Shown here one piece after another: positions 10,526-19,440 of a stretch of 64,000 bases of DNA (position 1 is the first letter of the stretch; the number at the start of each line of letters is the position of its first letter). The notes under the pieces were generated by a model. That model did no database searches. It had not been told where the DNA came from and worked only from the letters and a program-made list of their open reading frames with translations. The DNA lies in assembly GCA_965659665.1 (NCBI GenBank), contig CBFHWU010000017.1, forward strand, positions 1 through 64,000. The letters are read 5' to 3'. The stretch is from CBFHWU01 sp965659665. Its GTDB lineage: Bacteria; Bacteroidota; Bacteroidia; Flavobacteriales; Flavobacteriaceae. A program made the translations under genes and the position numbers.

Positions 10526-10533
10526 TAAATTTG
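10526..10533 (+). promoter_or_regulatory. Possible -7 promoter box (TAAATTTG)
   Basis: TAAATTTG matches the Bacteroidota -7 consensus TAnnTTTG and lies 5 bp before the GH3 start codon. No convincing TTG -33 element is seen at the usual distance. If real, GH3 has its own short-leader transcript in addition to read-through from the PUL. Confidence 0.4.
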
Positions 10534-10538
10534 TCAAT

Positions 10539-12548
10539 ATGAAAATTCATAGTTATTTAATATTTATTATCGTTGTTTTGAGTTCTTGTTCTGGAGTAGA
10601 CAGTAAACAAGAGATTCAACAAAAAGTTGACGTTTTAGTTGCTCAAATGACTCTTGATGAAAAAGTAGGGCAAATGACCCAGGTTGATATGCGCATGCTT
10701 CATGATATAGAAGATATCAAAACATATCATCTTGGATCTATTTTAAGTGGAGGCGGTTCGGTACCCCCTGACAATTCACCTGAGGGATGGGTAAAGATGG
10801 TTAATAGCTTTCAAAAAAAAGCATTGAACACTCGATTGGGAATCCCGCTTATTTATGGAATTGATGCTGTTCATGGTAATAATAATGTAATTGGTGCAAC
10901 GGTATTTCCTCATAACTTGGCTTTAGGAAGTTCACAAGACACTGATCTTATTCGAAGAGTGAATCAAGCCACTGCAGTTGAAGTTGCTGCCACAGGAATG
11001 CATTGGACCTTTTCACCATGTATAGCCATTCCACAAGACCCACGCTGGGGACGTTTTTATGAGGGATTTGGTGATACAACTGAAAGTGTTAACAACCTAA
11101 CCGAAGCAGCCATTAAAGGATATGAACGTCCATTAGAAGACATCGAAAATCGTCAAATTGCGGCTTGCGCAAAACACATCATTGGCGATGGTGCTACCCA
11201 ATGGAATACAAGTACTAAAGTTGAGGATGTACACCAGTATTATATAGATAGAGGCGATGCTGTTTTTACAGATCAAGAAATGCGTTCTATATACTTACCT
11301 CCATACAAAACTGCTGTTGACGCAGGTGTAAAAACCATCATGGCAAGTTTTAATAGTATACGAGGCGAAAAATGTCACGGTAGTTCTTATATCTTAACGG
11401 ATGTTTTAAAAGGAGAGCTGGGTTTTGAAGGTTTTGTTGTTTCTGATTGGGCAGGAATTGATGAAATACCAGGAGATTACAAATCGGATATTATCACGTC
11501 CATAAATGCAGGTATGGATATGATCATGGTGCCTGGCAATCTATTTGAAGATGAAGATTATATAAGCTTTATTCAACTACTAAAAGAGGCAGTTTTAGAG
11601 GGAAGTATCAGTGAGGAACGCATTAATGATGCGGTAACCAGAATACTAAAAGTTAAGTTTGAAATAGGGTTGTTTGACACCCAACCCATGGACGCCAAAT
11701 ACACACATTTATTAGGCTCAGATAAGCATCGTGCTTTGGCTCGAGAAGCCGTACAAAAAACAACAATTCTACTAAAAAATGATGGAGTCTTACCTTTAAA
11801 TGCTTCTTCTGAAGAAACATTGTATGTGGTGGGCTCAGCAGCAAATAATTTAGGAATTCAAAATGGTGGATGGACTACCCAGTGGCAAGGAATATACACT
11901 CCTGATTTTGATTTTTTAGATGCGAACGGCGATGAATTTCTGTCTAAAATCGAATTTGAAAGTCAGTTGGAAAAGGTCTATCAAGCAAAATATCAAACAG
12001 AAGTTTGGGCCCCCAGATATGATGCCATTGACAAAGATTTAGACCGAAAAGTATCAAGAAAAGATTTTTTATCATTCATGATCGATACTCCCTTACAGCC
12101 CGAAGGAACTACTGTTTTAGAAGCTTTACAACAACACAATTCTTCTAAATCAATTGTGTATGACCCTAATGCACTCCGTATTTCAGAAGAAGGAACTATT
12201 GTGGCAGTTATTGGGGAATATCCTTATGCCGAAGGGGTGGGGGATGATGGAGATTTACAACTAAACAAAGCAGATAAAGAAATTCTTCAACGCTGTTATG
12301 CTTCAGGAAACAAAGTTGTTGTCATTTTGTTGTCGGGTCGTCCGTTGATGATTCAAGAAGAACTTCCTCAATGGGATGCTTTTTTAGCGTCATTTTTACC
12401 TGGTATGGCGGGTGAGGGCATAGCCGATGTGTTGTTCGCAGAGGTGATGCCATTAGCTAAATTAAGCTTTACTTGGCCCAGCGCGATTGAAAATATTGAA
12501 ACTAAAGAACAACCCCTTTTTGAATATGGATTTGGATTGTCCTACTAA
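10539..12548 (+). CDS. GH3 beta-glucosidase with an inserted EF-hand pair
   Basis: This 669-aa lipoprotein (cysteine 17, LSSC) is a two-domain GH3 enzyme. The (beta/alpha)8 domain carries the nucleophile motif VVSDWAG with D303, and the C-terminal domain carries GGWTTQWQG and GEYPYAEGVGDD, like ExoI-type glucan exohydrolases. It should release glucose from beta-1,3/1,6-gluco-oligosaccharides made by GH16. Between the WQG motif and the next conserved block lie ~65 extra residues with two EF-hand-like loops: DANGDEFLSKIE at 461-472 and DKDLDRKVSRKD at 498-509. The cysteine is followed by SG, not acidic residues, so it may face the periplasm. Confidence 0.92.
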   Translation: MKIHSYLIFIIVVLSSCSGVDSKQEIQQKVDVLVAQMTLDEKVGQMTQVDMRMLHDIEDIKTYHLGSILSGGGSVPPDNSPEGWVKMVNSFQKKALNTRLGIPLIYGIDAVHGNNNVIGATVFPHNLALGSSQDTDLIRRVNQATAVEVAATGMHWTFSPCIAIPQDPRWGRFYEGFGDTTESVNNLTEAAIKGYERPLEDIENRQIAACAKHIIGDGATQWNTSTKVEDVHQYYIDRGDAVFTDQEMRSIYLPPYKTAVDAGVKTIMASFNSIRGEKCHGSSYILTDVLKGELGFEGFVVSDWAGIDEIPGDYKSDIITSINAGMDMIMVPGNLFEDEDYISFIQLLKEAVLEGSISEERINDAVTRILKVKFEIGLFDTQPMDAKYTHLLGSDKHRALAREAVQKTTILLKNDGVLPLNASSEETLYVVGSAANNLGIQNGGWTTQWQGIYTPDFDFLDANGDEFLSKIEFESQLEKVYQAKYQTEVWAPRYDAIDKDLDRKVSRKDFLSFMIDTPLQPEGTTVLEALQQHNSSKSIVYDPNALRISEEGTIVAVIGEYPYAEGVGDDGDLQLNKADKEILQRCYASGNKVVVILLSGRPLMIQEELPQWDAFLASFLPGMAGEGIADVLFAEVMPLAKLSFTWPSAIENIETKEQPLFEYGFGLSY

Positions 12549-12618
12549 AAAGAAATAAGCGATGCATTGAGTCCTATTTTTTGATTAATCCCAACATTAA
12601 TGGCCTTATATTTACCAA

Positions 12619-13074
12619 ATGAAGAAGGTTTTTCTTTTTTTATTGTTTAGTTCAGCCTGTAACGATTCCATTCCATCTATACCTACCGATTTTTCAATAG
12701 ATAATCAAGAAATAAATTTGTGGAAAACCCCTCCAAGGTTTGAAAGTTTATCGAAGGATATTGCTCCCGTTTTTGACCCTTTATACAACCAACTAACGGG
12801 TTTATCTGAGGGTACAACTGCTAGCCTAACTACTCAAATTGATGCCTTGTTTCAAGAAGCGATAACAATGAAAGAAAATCAATTCCCTAAAGAGTTGCAA
12901 ACACCACAAGTCATGAGCCGATTTGTTGTCTTTCAAACTCGTATTGGAATATTAAAAAAACAACAACCAACCGCACTAGATTTAATCAATCTTGAGATCG
13001 CTTGGAATACTTTTGTCTCATACGCTAACAACACCATAACTCTGGAAAAGCAAGAAGTCTTGTTAGACTTTTAA
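12619..13074 (+). CDS. Small hypothetical lipoprotein
   Basis: The 151-aa protein has a short lipoprotein signal with cysteine 14 (SSACND); the rest is helical with no recognised motif. It trails the PUL by 70 bp on the same strand and overlaps the end of the opposite-strand gene by 12 bp. It may belong to the PUL transcript or be independent. No function can be assigned. Confidence 0.65.
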   Translation: MKKVFLFLLFSSACNDSIPSIPTDFSIDNQEINLWKTPPRFESLSKDIAPVFDPLYNQLTGLSEGTTASLTTQIDALFQEAITMKENQFPKELQTPQVMSRFVVFQTRIGILKKQQPTALDLINLEIAWNTFVSYANNTITLEKQEVLLDF

Positions 13075-13875
13075 GTGTGGGTTGATAAACAAGTAATTTA
13101 GATTTTTTTTTAAACCAATACTTTTTACTGTTTTATTTGTAGAAGACGGACGATCATTAAATTCTGGGGGTTCAAGTTGCAATTGTCTTGCAATACGAGA
13201 GTAATAGTTCTTACGTGATGGGTGGAAAGGAGCAACGGCGTGAATAATACATTCCTTCATTGGTTTTTGGAGCAATTGAAGCGTAATTTCCAATACATCC
13301 ACTAAGGCTATTAGGTTAATAGGAGCATTTCCAGCAGCAATCTGTTTTCGCCCTGCTAAATGATAAACCGGATGTCGATCATTTCCTATAAGTCCCCCTA
13401 AACGAACAATGCTCGTCGAAAATGAGGAGTTAGCACCCAATAGTCGTTCTATATTCAAAAGTTGCTTTCCATTTTCTGAATCAGGAATAGGAAGAGTAGT
13501 TTCATCCACTACGCCTTGTGTTTTACCAAACACACTTGTGCTGCTCATAAACATTACATGGATTACTTCACTTTGTTCGATAAAAGGAATGAGACGTTGC
13601 ATGCAATTCACAAAGTTTTTATGCGGATTTTTACGAATACCCGGAGGAACCGCGATCACCAATTTTTTTTTTTTCTTTAGAAAATTAATAATATCTCCTT
13701 CTACGATATCTTCACGAAGTAAAAGATGAAAAGGGGTTGCTCCTACAGCTCTAATTTGATGAAACCCCTTCGGTGATGTACAGCTTCCTGTAACTTGATA
13801 TCCTAAAAGGACCAGTTGTTCAGCTAGGGGTAATCCCAACCAACCGCAACCCAAAATGGCAATGTGTTTATTCAC
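13063..13875 (-). CDS. NAD(P)-binding SDR/YeeZ-like epimerase-family protein
   Basis: The 270-aa product begins with a Rossmann fingerprint (HIAILGCGWLGLPLAEQL) and carries the later pattern MFMSSTSVFG. This matches atypical SDR proteins related to E. coli YeeZ and other NAD-dependent epimerase-like proteins. The usual YxxxK catalytic pair is not obvious, so it may be a binding or atypical SDR. The N-terminus is intact and the ATG lies 68 bp from the divergent CBS gene. The C-terminus overlaps the small lipoprotein gene. The substrate is unknown. Confidence 0.75.
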   Translation of the reverse strand: MNKHIAILGCGWLGLPLAEQLVLLGYQVTGSCTSPKGFHQIRAVGATPFHLLLREDIVEGDIINFLKKKKKLVIAVPPGIRKNPHKNFVNCMQRLIPFIEQSEVIHVMFMSSTSVFGKTQGVVDETTLPIPDSENGKQLLNIERLLGANSSFSTSIVRLGGLIGNDRHPVYHLAGRKQIAAGNAPINLIALVDVLEITLQLLQKPMKECIIHAVAPFHPSRKNYYSRIARQLQLEPPEFNDRPSSTNKTVKSIGLKKNLNYLFINPHLKV

Positions 13876-13943
13876 TTAATTTAGTAGTGTATGATGCGAT
13901 TAAATAAATTTTTTGTACTTTAATAGATCAAATATACCTTATT

Positions 13944-14408
13944 ATGTCGATAAAAAGTTTTCAAGGAGTACCTTGCCCATTAGAAAAAAAACCAAGTATT
14001 TCCCTATTGGTATCCGATTATATGACCCAAAGATTGATTACTTTTTCGCCGAAACAATCTATACTTCAGGTCATGGAATTATTTATTAAGCATCGTATTA
14101 CAGGCGGGCCGGTTGTGGACGACACAGGAAAGCTTGTTGGAATGATTTCTGAAGGAGATTGTATGAAACAGATTTCAGAAAGTAGATATTTTAATATGCC
14201 CATACTAAACAAAAACGTTGCTCACTTTATGACCACTCCTGTGGATACTATCCCCGATACCAAAACCATTTTTGATGCAGCATTATATTTTGATAAAACA
14301 GGTCGAAGACGGCTCCCTGTTTTAAAAAATGATTTGCTTGTAGGACAGATCAGTCGTAAAGATATCGTGAAGGCGGCGCTTAAGCTTAGAAGTCAACGTT
14401 GGCGTTAA
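13944..14408 (+). CDS. CBS-domain-pair protein
   Basis: The 154-aa protein consists of two CBS domains: one begins VSDYMTQRLITF and ends near MISEGD, the other begins VAHFMTTPVDTI and ends near QISRKDIVKAAL. Such stand-alone CBS pairs bind adenine nucleotides and act as energy sensors for a partner. No partner is fused here and neighbours give no clear hint. It is divergent from the SDR gene and its last 4 bp overlap the convergent zinc-ribbon gene. Confidence 0.88.
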   Translation: MSIKSFQGVPCPLEKKPSISLLVSDYMTQRLITFSPKQSILQVMELFIKHRITGGPVVDDTGKLVGMISEGDCMKQISESRYFNMPILNKNVAHFMTTPVDTIPDTKTIFDAALYFDKTGRRRLPVLKNDLLVGQISRKDIVKAALKLRSQRWR

Positions 14409-14752
14409 GTACGTTTTACAAGTGCAAACCAATCGTTTTCCAACGGTAAATATCCTTGATTGTAAACAAAATAGTATACAGTTCCTTTTTTAGTTTTGTA
14501 AATACTCGTGATGTAGTCAAAAGAAAACCCAGCATCTAACAATCGTTTACGACTTATTTTGGATTTATTTTTGGGGTTGAACTGTTCTAAGATTCGATAG
14601 TTTTTTCGCAATCTAATGTGAACATTACGAAACATATTGTTCCGTGTTTTATTTATTTGATTGTTATATGCATTGCGACAATAATCGTTACAATATATTT
14701 TATCGGATCGACCCGATATGAGTTCATTGCATTCAGGGCATCTTTTTTCCAT
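14405..14752 (-). CDS. Zinc-ribbon protein of unknown function
   Basis: The 115-aa protein has a four-cysteine zinc ribbon at its N-terminus (C5-x2-C8-x12-C21-x3-C25: CPEC ... YCNDYC). A basic helical middle and a C-terminal domain ending with YFVYNQGYLPLENDWFALVKR follow. The ribbon and the charge suggest nucleic-acid contact, but this is inference. The gene is complete and converges with the CBS gene with a 4-bp overlap. Confidence 0.7.
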   Translation of the reverse strand: MEKRCPECNELISGRSDKIYCNDYCRNAYNNQINKTRNNMFRNVHIRLRKNYRILEQFNPKNKSKISRKRLLDAGFSFDYITSIYKTKKGTVYYFVYNQGYLPLENDWFALVKRT

Positions 14753-14982
14753 AGGTAGGAGCTTGGATTATCTAAAGATATAAAGTTTTGATAAAAAAAC
14801 ATATTCAAAACGATTTTGCCTCAAATCAGAGGATATGATCATGTTTTTGAAATTAATTCCATCCATTTCGTTGAGGCCTGTAACTAAACATCGTTTCATC
14901 TTGCAAAACCTTATCGATGCTAAAGTCTTCAACAAAAGTATCCAACACAGTAACGGTAGATCTATCAAAATAATTGTACAGT

Positions 14983-16680
14983 TTAATTCCTTCTCCTATT
15001 TACAAAGGATTGAATAACAAAAGCAAAAGCAATTACCAAGGTAGGCGCAATTAAATTATACCACAAATACCCAACCTCTATGATCGCGGTTCTGTTGAGA
15101 ATATATAATACCACGATAATAATTTGTGAAATAAGTGCTGCTATAAATACAGCATTTCCTTTTATTGATTTAAAGAAAAAAGCGACAAGGAAAACCCCTA
15201 AAATGGTTCCATAAAATAAAGAACCAAGAATGTTAACGGCTTCAATCAAGTTGTCAAATAAGTTGGCCATAGCAGCAAATCCAATAGCAAAAAGTCCAAA
15301 AAACAAAGTAAACAGTTTGGAACGATTTAAATAGTGTTTTTCATCTCCGTCCTTCTTGATATTTCTTTTGTATAGGTCAACGGTGGTAGTTGAAGCTAAT
15401 GCATTTAACTCGGCTGAAGTAGAGGACATGGCTGCCGAAAAGATAACAGCTAATAAGAGTCCAATAATACCAATGGGGAGGAAGTTGACTATGAATGTAA
15501 TAAAAATATAGTCGTCGTCTTCTGTTACTGCTTTAGGATTGGCTTTTTTAATTAAATTTTTGCTGTCTTGCATCAAGGCTCTTTCTTGTATGTGATAGTT
15601 TTGGATCTGTTTTTTCAGTTGTTCTGGTTGAGTTGTAGTGGGGTACTGTTCAATTAGTTTTTGTTTTTCTTCAAACACCATTTTTTGTTTGATTTCTAAT
15701 TCATGATATTGAGCAGCATATTCACTTTGTTTTACCTGCTCGATATTGATTTGATTAAAATGTAGAGGAGGCATTACAAATTGATAAAACAAAAAAACCA
15801 ATATTCCCACAAAAAGAATAAAGAATTGCATGGGAATCTTCATGAGTCCATTAAACATCAGTCCTAATCTGCTTTCGCGAATAGATCGACCACTTAAATA
15901 ACGTTGCACTTGTGATTGGTCAGTTCCAAAATAACTTAATTGCAAAAAGAACCCTCCTAATATTCCTGACCAAATGTTGTACCTACTTCCAGGATCGAAA
16001 TCCCAATCAATGACTTCCATCTTACCCATTACTCCTGCTATTTCAATTCCATTGGATAAGCTTAAAAAATTGGTGAGGTAAGCGATGAGAAAGCCACAGG
16101 CAATAAACATCCCTAGGAAGATCACAGCCATTTGATGTTTGTGAGTTTGACTCACGGCTTTGGTTCCTCCAGAAACGGTATAAATAATGACTAAAGCTCC
16201 AATGAAAAGAATGGTAAAATTCAAATTCCAACCAATAATTTGTGACAGAATAATTGCAGGGGCATAAATAGTAATTCCTGCCGCTAAACCTCTTTGTAAT
16301 AGAAAAAGTGAAGCGGTTAATAAACGTGTTTTATTATCAAAGCGCGATTCCAAAAACTCGTACGCAGTATATACTTTAAGTTTAAAATATAGAGGAATAA
16401 AAACAGTGGAAATTACAATCATGGCTAAAGGCAGTCCAAAATAAAACTGTACGAATCCCATTCCTTCCATGTAGGCTTGACCTGGAGTTGATAAGAAGGT
16501 AATAGCAGATGCTTGAGTAGCCATAACAGATAGTCCAATGGTCCACCAATTGGATGCTTTTCCGCCTAATAAATATCCTTCAATGTTTTTACTTCCTCTT
16601 GTTTTCCAAACACCATAAGATACTATAAAAAATAACGTACCTAACATGATTATCCAATCTATCCAACCTAATGTATTCAT
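14983..16680 (-). CDS. Sodium:solute symporter (SSS family)
   Basis: The 565-aa protein has the SSS architecture of about 13 membrane helices, with the early block SNWWTIGLSVMATQASAITF and the later block AMSSTSAELNALASTTTVDL. A charged loop of roughly 90 residues, rich in E, K and Q, interrupts the helices near residues 290-390 and is probably a cytoplasmic coiled coil. The ATG at 16680 is chosen because it overlaps the stop of the upstream small membrane gene as ATGA, implying translational coupling; an ATG at 16704 lies further inside that gene. The linked PIG-L deacetylase suggests uptake of a sugar-like or deacetylated product. Confidence 0.88.
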   Translation of the reverse strand: MNTLGWIDWIIMLGTLFFIVSYGVWKTRGSKNIEGYLLGGKASNWWTIGLSVMATQASAITFLSTPGQAYMEGMGFVQFYFGLPLAMIVISTVFIPLYFKLKVYTAYEFLESRFDNKTRLLTASLFLLQRGLAAGITIYAPAIILSQIIGWNLNFTILFIGALVIIYTVSGGTKAVSQTHKHQMAVIFLGMFIACGFLIAYLTNFLSLSNGIEIAGVMGKMEVIDWDFDPGSRYNIWSGILGGFFLQLSYFGTDQSQVQRYLSGRSIRESRLGLMFNGLMKIPMQFFILFVGILVFLFYQFVMPPLHFNQINIEQVKQSEYAAQYHELEIKQKMVFEEKQKLIEQYPTTTQPEQLKKQIQNYHIQERALMQDSKNLIKKANPKAVTEDDDYIFITFIVNFLPIGIIGLLLAVIFSAAMSSTSAELNALASTTTVDLYKRNIKKDGDEKHYLNRSKLFTLFFGLFAIGFAAMANLFDNLIEAVNILGSLFYGTILGVFLVAFFFKSIKGNAVFIAALISQIIIVVLYILNRTAIIEVGYLWYNLIAPTLVIAFAFVIQSFVNRRRN

Positions 16681-16814
16681 GTTCCAAAACGTTTTGTGAT
16701 CCACATAAAAATAACAAGGAGTAAAAACTCCACAATAATCAAGAAAACATAAAGTCCCTTCCAGTTTGAGAAAAAAGGAGGTTTTTCATTAAGATCGGAG
16801 GATTTATTTTCCAT
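16677..16814 (-). CDS. 45-aa single-helix membrane protein linked to the SSS symporter
   Basis: Translating the minus strand from the ATG at 16814 gives 45 residues: a polar N-terminus (MENKSSDLNEKPPFFSNWKG), then one strongly hydrophobic helix (LYVFLIIVEFLLLVIFMW), then ITKRFGT. It overlaps the end of the PIG-L gene by 11 bp and the symporter start by 4 bp (ATGA). The overlaps on both sides and the positive-inside C-terminal flank support a real gene. A role as a small subunit or assembly partner of the symporter is inferred. Confidence 0.75.
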   Translation of the reverse strand: MENKSSDLNEKPPFFSNWKGLYVFLIIVEFLLLVIFMWITKRFGT

Positions 16815-19251
16815 AAGAAATCATATTGGTTAATAATCGGTAAGCTCCTGGTACACCAGCAGGCAGTTGACGAAAAAAAGAAATTCCAGTAAAAATAAAA
16901 TGTCCTTCTCCATAATTCCCTACTAAAATACTTCCTTTTTGGGCCTCTTCGCCTGGATCATTCCATGCAATAATAGGGTCGTATTTGTCATCCCACATAT
17001 CGGCAAAATATAACCCCCTTTCCTGTACCCAGCCCTCAAAATCTTTTTTACTTAATTTATTAGGAGTGTTTAATATCGGATGATAGGGATTTAAAAAAGT
17101 AGGCTCAGCTTCTTCTTTGGTCACCCTATTTCTGGAAAGGCGGAAAGGATATGGGCCAATTTCTCCTGGCTCGATTCCTCTGCTGGTATTGTACTGAACA
17201 ATTACAGTTCCTCCTTTTTTGACAAATTTGTTTAAAATTGCATTGGCATTTTTCATGGCCGGCTTTGTATTGTAAGCGCGTATACCCACAATAATGGTTT
17301 CGAAGCGGGAAAGGTCTATTAGGGCTAAATTATTGGCTTCTAAAGAAACAACATTAAATCCTACTTGCCGTAAATTTTCAGCTACTTCATCCCCGCTACC
17401 TTTAACATATCCTATATTTTTTACGGTTTTATGTAAATCCATTTTTACCACTTTGGCAGTGGCAGTTGGGAACATAATTTGAGGGGGAATATGAGGGTAG
17501 TTGATATGCTGTACGGCTTTGGCTTTTTTGTCTTTTAGAGTAAAAGTAATTTCGCCAACCGAAGGTTGAAAAGGTGGTGTTAATTGAAAACTAACAGATT
17601 TTTGCTCCCCTTTATTCTTTAAATCAAATTCAATGAAGGTGGGATTAACTTTCCATCCCTTTGGTACCTTGATTTCAATTCTATTGCTTTCTCCAGCCTT
17701 ATTGGACTCTACTAAAACAGTCACATTTTGAGCTTCATTTTTAGAGAAAACAACTACCTTTTTGGATGGAGTTACGGTTACTAATGGACTTATAATTACA
17801 TTTCTGTGTAGTTCCCCATCAACTCTATCAGTCCACTTATAATCGATAGGTTCTGAGAAATTAATGGTGATCCCATTGATACTTAATGTGTACTTAAACA
17901 CCTCAATAACACTGTTTTCAGGACTTTCATTAAAAGGCAACAAAAGATCCTCTTTTGTTTTGTTGTAGGGTAGCCAGTGAGGATGCGAAATACCGTGATT
18001 AGTTTGAAAGCTAAAAGGAAGGCTTAAATTTTCATTGAAATCTAACTTGATAAGCTTCAAATTAGCCTCTACTTTAGGTTGTATTGAAATAAGCTGAACG
18101 GGTATTTCAGAGCGATTGATAATACTAAAAGTTCCTTTTACTTGATCACCACTTACATAATTGTAATCGTTGACTAAAACTTCCACATGAATTCCCGCAG
18201 CTGCCTTTATGATGGTTCTTAAATCCTGTAATTTCTCTTCAACATAAAAACGATCCTTTAATTGTTTCATCTCATTGTACAATTCAACTAGGCTATTTAC
18301 AGATGCTGCTGGTTGATGAATGTTATATTTTTCAATAATTTGTTCGATACTTGATTGAATTGCTTTTCCACCTTCTAATCTTTCCCAACCTGTATTAATT
18401 CCTTCAAACAAGTCATTTTTGGCTTGTTCTCCATCAGTATGTTTGAGGTATTCCAATCGATTACCTCTAGAGCGAGAGGAACCAAAACCTTGACTCTTAT
18501 GCTGGCTTCTGCTATCAGCTGCAATTTCGGAATAAGAGAGCCCCAGCAATTCATTGTAATCTCCCACATTGACTTTGATATAGTCTTCTGTTTGGGCGGC
18601 TTTTTCAGGGAGTTGATTATCCCACCAAATAGAGGTGTTCCATAAAATCCGTTTGGCTTGCCACGGATTCAAACTGCTCAGTTGCTCAGGAAATGCATTT
18701 TTATCTGCAGCTAAGTGGAAAGCTTCTTCTGCCAAAATAGAGGAAGCAGTGTGGTGACCATGACCTCCTCTTGAATCGGGTGGAAAGCGGGTTATAATGA
18801 TATCAGGCCTAAATTTTCTAATAATGTAGACCACATTAGAGAGGATTTTTTGCTTATCCCACTTTTCAAAAGTTTCTTCTGCTGATTTCGAATAACCAAA
18901 GTCATCTGCTTCACTAAAGAATTGTTCACCGCCATCAATTTTTCTAGCTTTTAATAGCTCTTGTGTTCTTAGTACACCCATAGCTTCCCCTTTCTCAGAA
19001 CCAATAATATTTTGACCTCCATCTCCCCGAGTGAGTGAAAGATAAGCAGTTCGGGCTAATTTTTCATTTTCTAACCATGCAATCAGACTGGTATTTTCAT
19101 CATCTGGATGAGCAGCAATGTAAAGGACGTGACTAATTACATTTAACTTTTTAATTTCCTGAAAAATATCTGAGGAACTCTCAATGGACCTTTGAGCAAA
19201 AGTAGTGACAACAATTAATAATAAGCAGATCAGGGAGATTTTTCTTTTCAT
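16804..19251 (-). CDS. Secreted PIG-L (LmbE-like) deacetylase with C-terminal accessory domains
   Basis: The 815-aa protein has a signal peptide (to about residue 19) and a PIG-L zinc deacetylase domain with AHPDDE at 47-52 and the HGHH cluster at 164-167. The middle contains Ig-like beta domains with sequences such as VTPSKKVVVFSKNE. The last ~170 residues look like a ThuA/glutamine-amidotransferase-like fold (VGIRAYNTKPAM ... GGTVIVQYN). It is far longer than cytoplasmic PIG-L enzymes such as BshB, so a periplasmic N-acetyl-sugar or glycoside deacetylase role is more likely. It is the first gene of the operon with the 45-aa protein and symporter. Confidence 0.85.
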   Translation of the reverse strand: MKRKISLICLLLIVVTTFAQRSIESSSDIFQEIKKLNVISHVLYIAAHPDDENTSLIAWLENEKLARTAYLSLTRGDGGQNIIGSEKGEAMGVLRTQELLKARKIDGGEQFFSEADDFGYSKSAEETFEKWDKQKILSNVVYIIRKFRPDIIITRFPPDSRGGHGHHTASSILAEEAFHLAADKNAFPEQLSSLNPWQAKRILWNTSIWWDNQLPEKAAQTEDYIKVNVGDYNELLGLSYSEIAADSRSQHKSQGFGSSRSRGNRLEYLKHTDGEQAKNDLFEGINTGWERLEGGKAIQSSIEQIIEKYNIHQPAASVNSLVELYNEMKQLKDRFYVEEKLQDLRTIIKAAAGIHVEVLVNDYNYVSGDQVKGTFSIINRSEIPVQLISIQPKVEANLKLIKLDFNENLSLPFSFQTNHGISHPHWLPYNKTKEDLLLPFNESPENSVIEVFKYTLSINGITINFSEPIDYKWTDRVDGELHRNVIISPLVTVTPSKKVVVFSKNEAQNVTVLVESNKAGESNRIEIKVPKGWKVNPTFIEFDLKNKGEQKSVSFQLTPPFQPSVGEITFTLKDKKAKAVQHINYPHIPPQIMFPTATAKVVKMDLHKTVKNIGYVKGSGDEVAENLRQVGFNVVSLEANNLALIDLSRFETIIVGIRAYNTKPAMKNANAILNKFVKKGGTVIVQYNTSRGIEPGEIGPYPFRLSRNRVTKEEAEPTFLNPYHPILNTPNKLSKKDFEGWVQERGLYFADMWDDKYDPIIAWNDPGEEAQKGSILVGNYGEGHFIFTGISFFRQLPAGVPGAYRLLTNMISYGK

Positions 19252-19440
19252 GGATGTATAATTAGTATCATTATTGGTTGATCAAAATTGATGGTGGCGA
19301 ATAATTTTAAGCGTCAACATGATGTTTTTTCCATTTTCTGACAGCCACAAGTCTTTGGGGAGCCCAAAAAAATGGATATAAAAATAGTATAAATACAGAA
19401 TAGTGGCGCATAATTAATATTATTTTCACTTTTGACCTAA
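19252..19440. other. Intergenic stretch between the PIG-L gene and the pseudogene pair
   Basis: AT-rich sequence with no convincing gene. A 34-codon minus-strand frame (19300-19405 region) reads MRHYSVFILFLYPFFW and then APQRLVAVRKWKKHHVDA, possibly another remnant. The promoter for the PIG-L operon should lie here but no clear TAnnTTTG box was found. Confidence 0.4.

Noticed and set aside
14768..14968. Minus-strand open frame of 66 codons between the zinc-ribbon and SSS genes
   Set aside because: Another frame of the same strand looks more protein-like, and this one shows no motif, promoter or conserved start.
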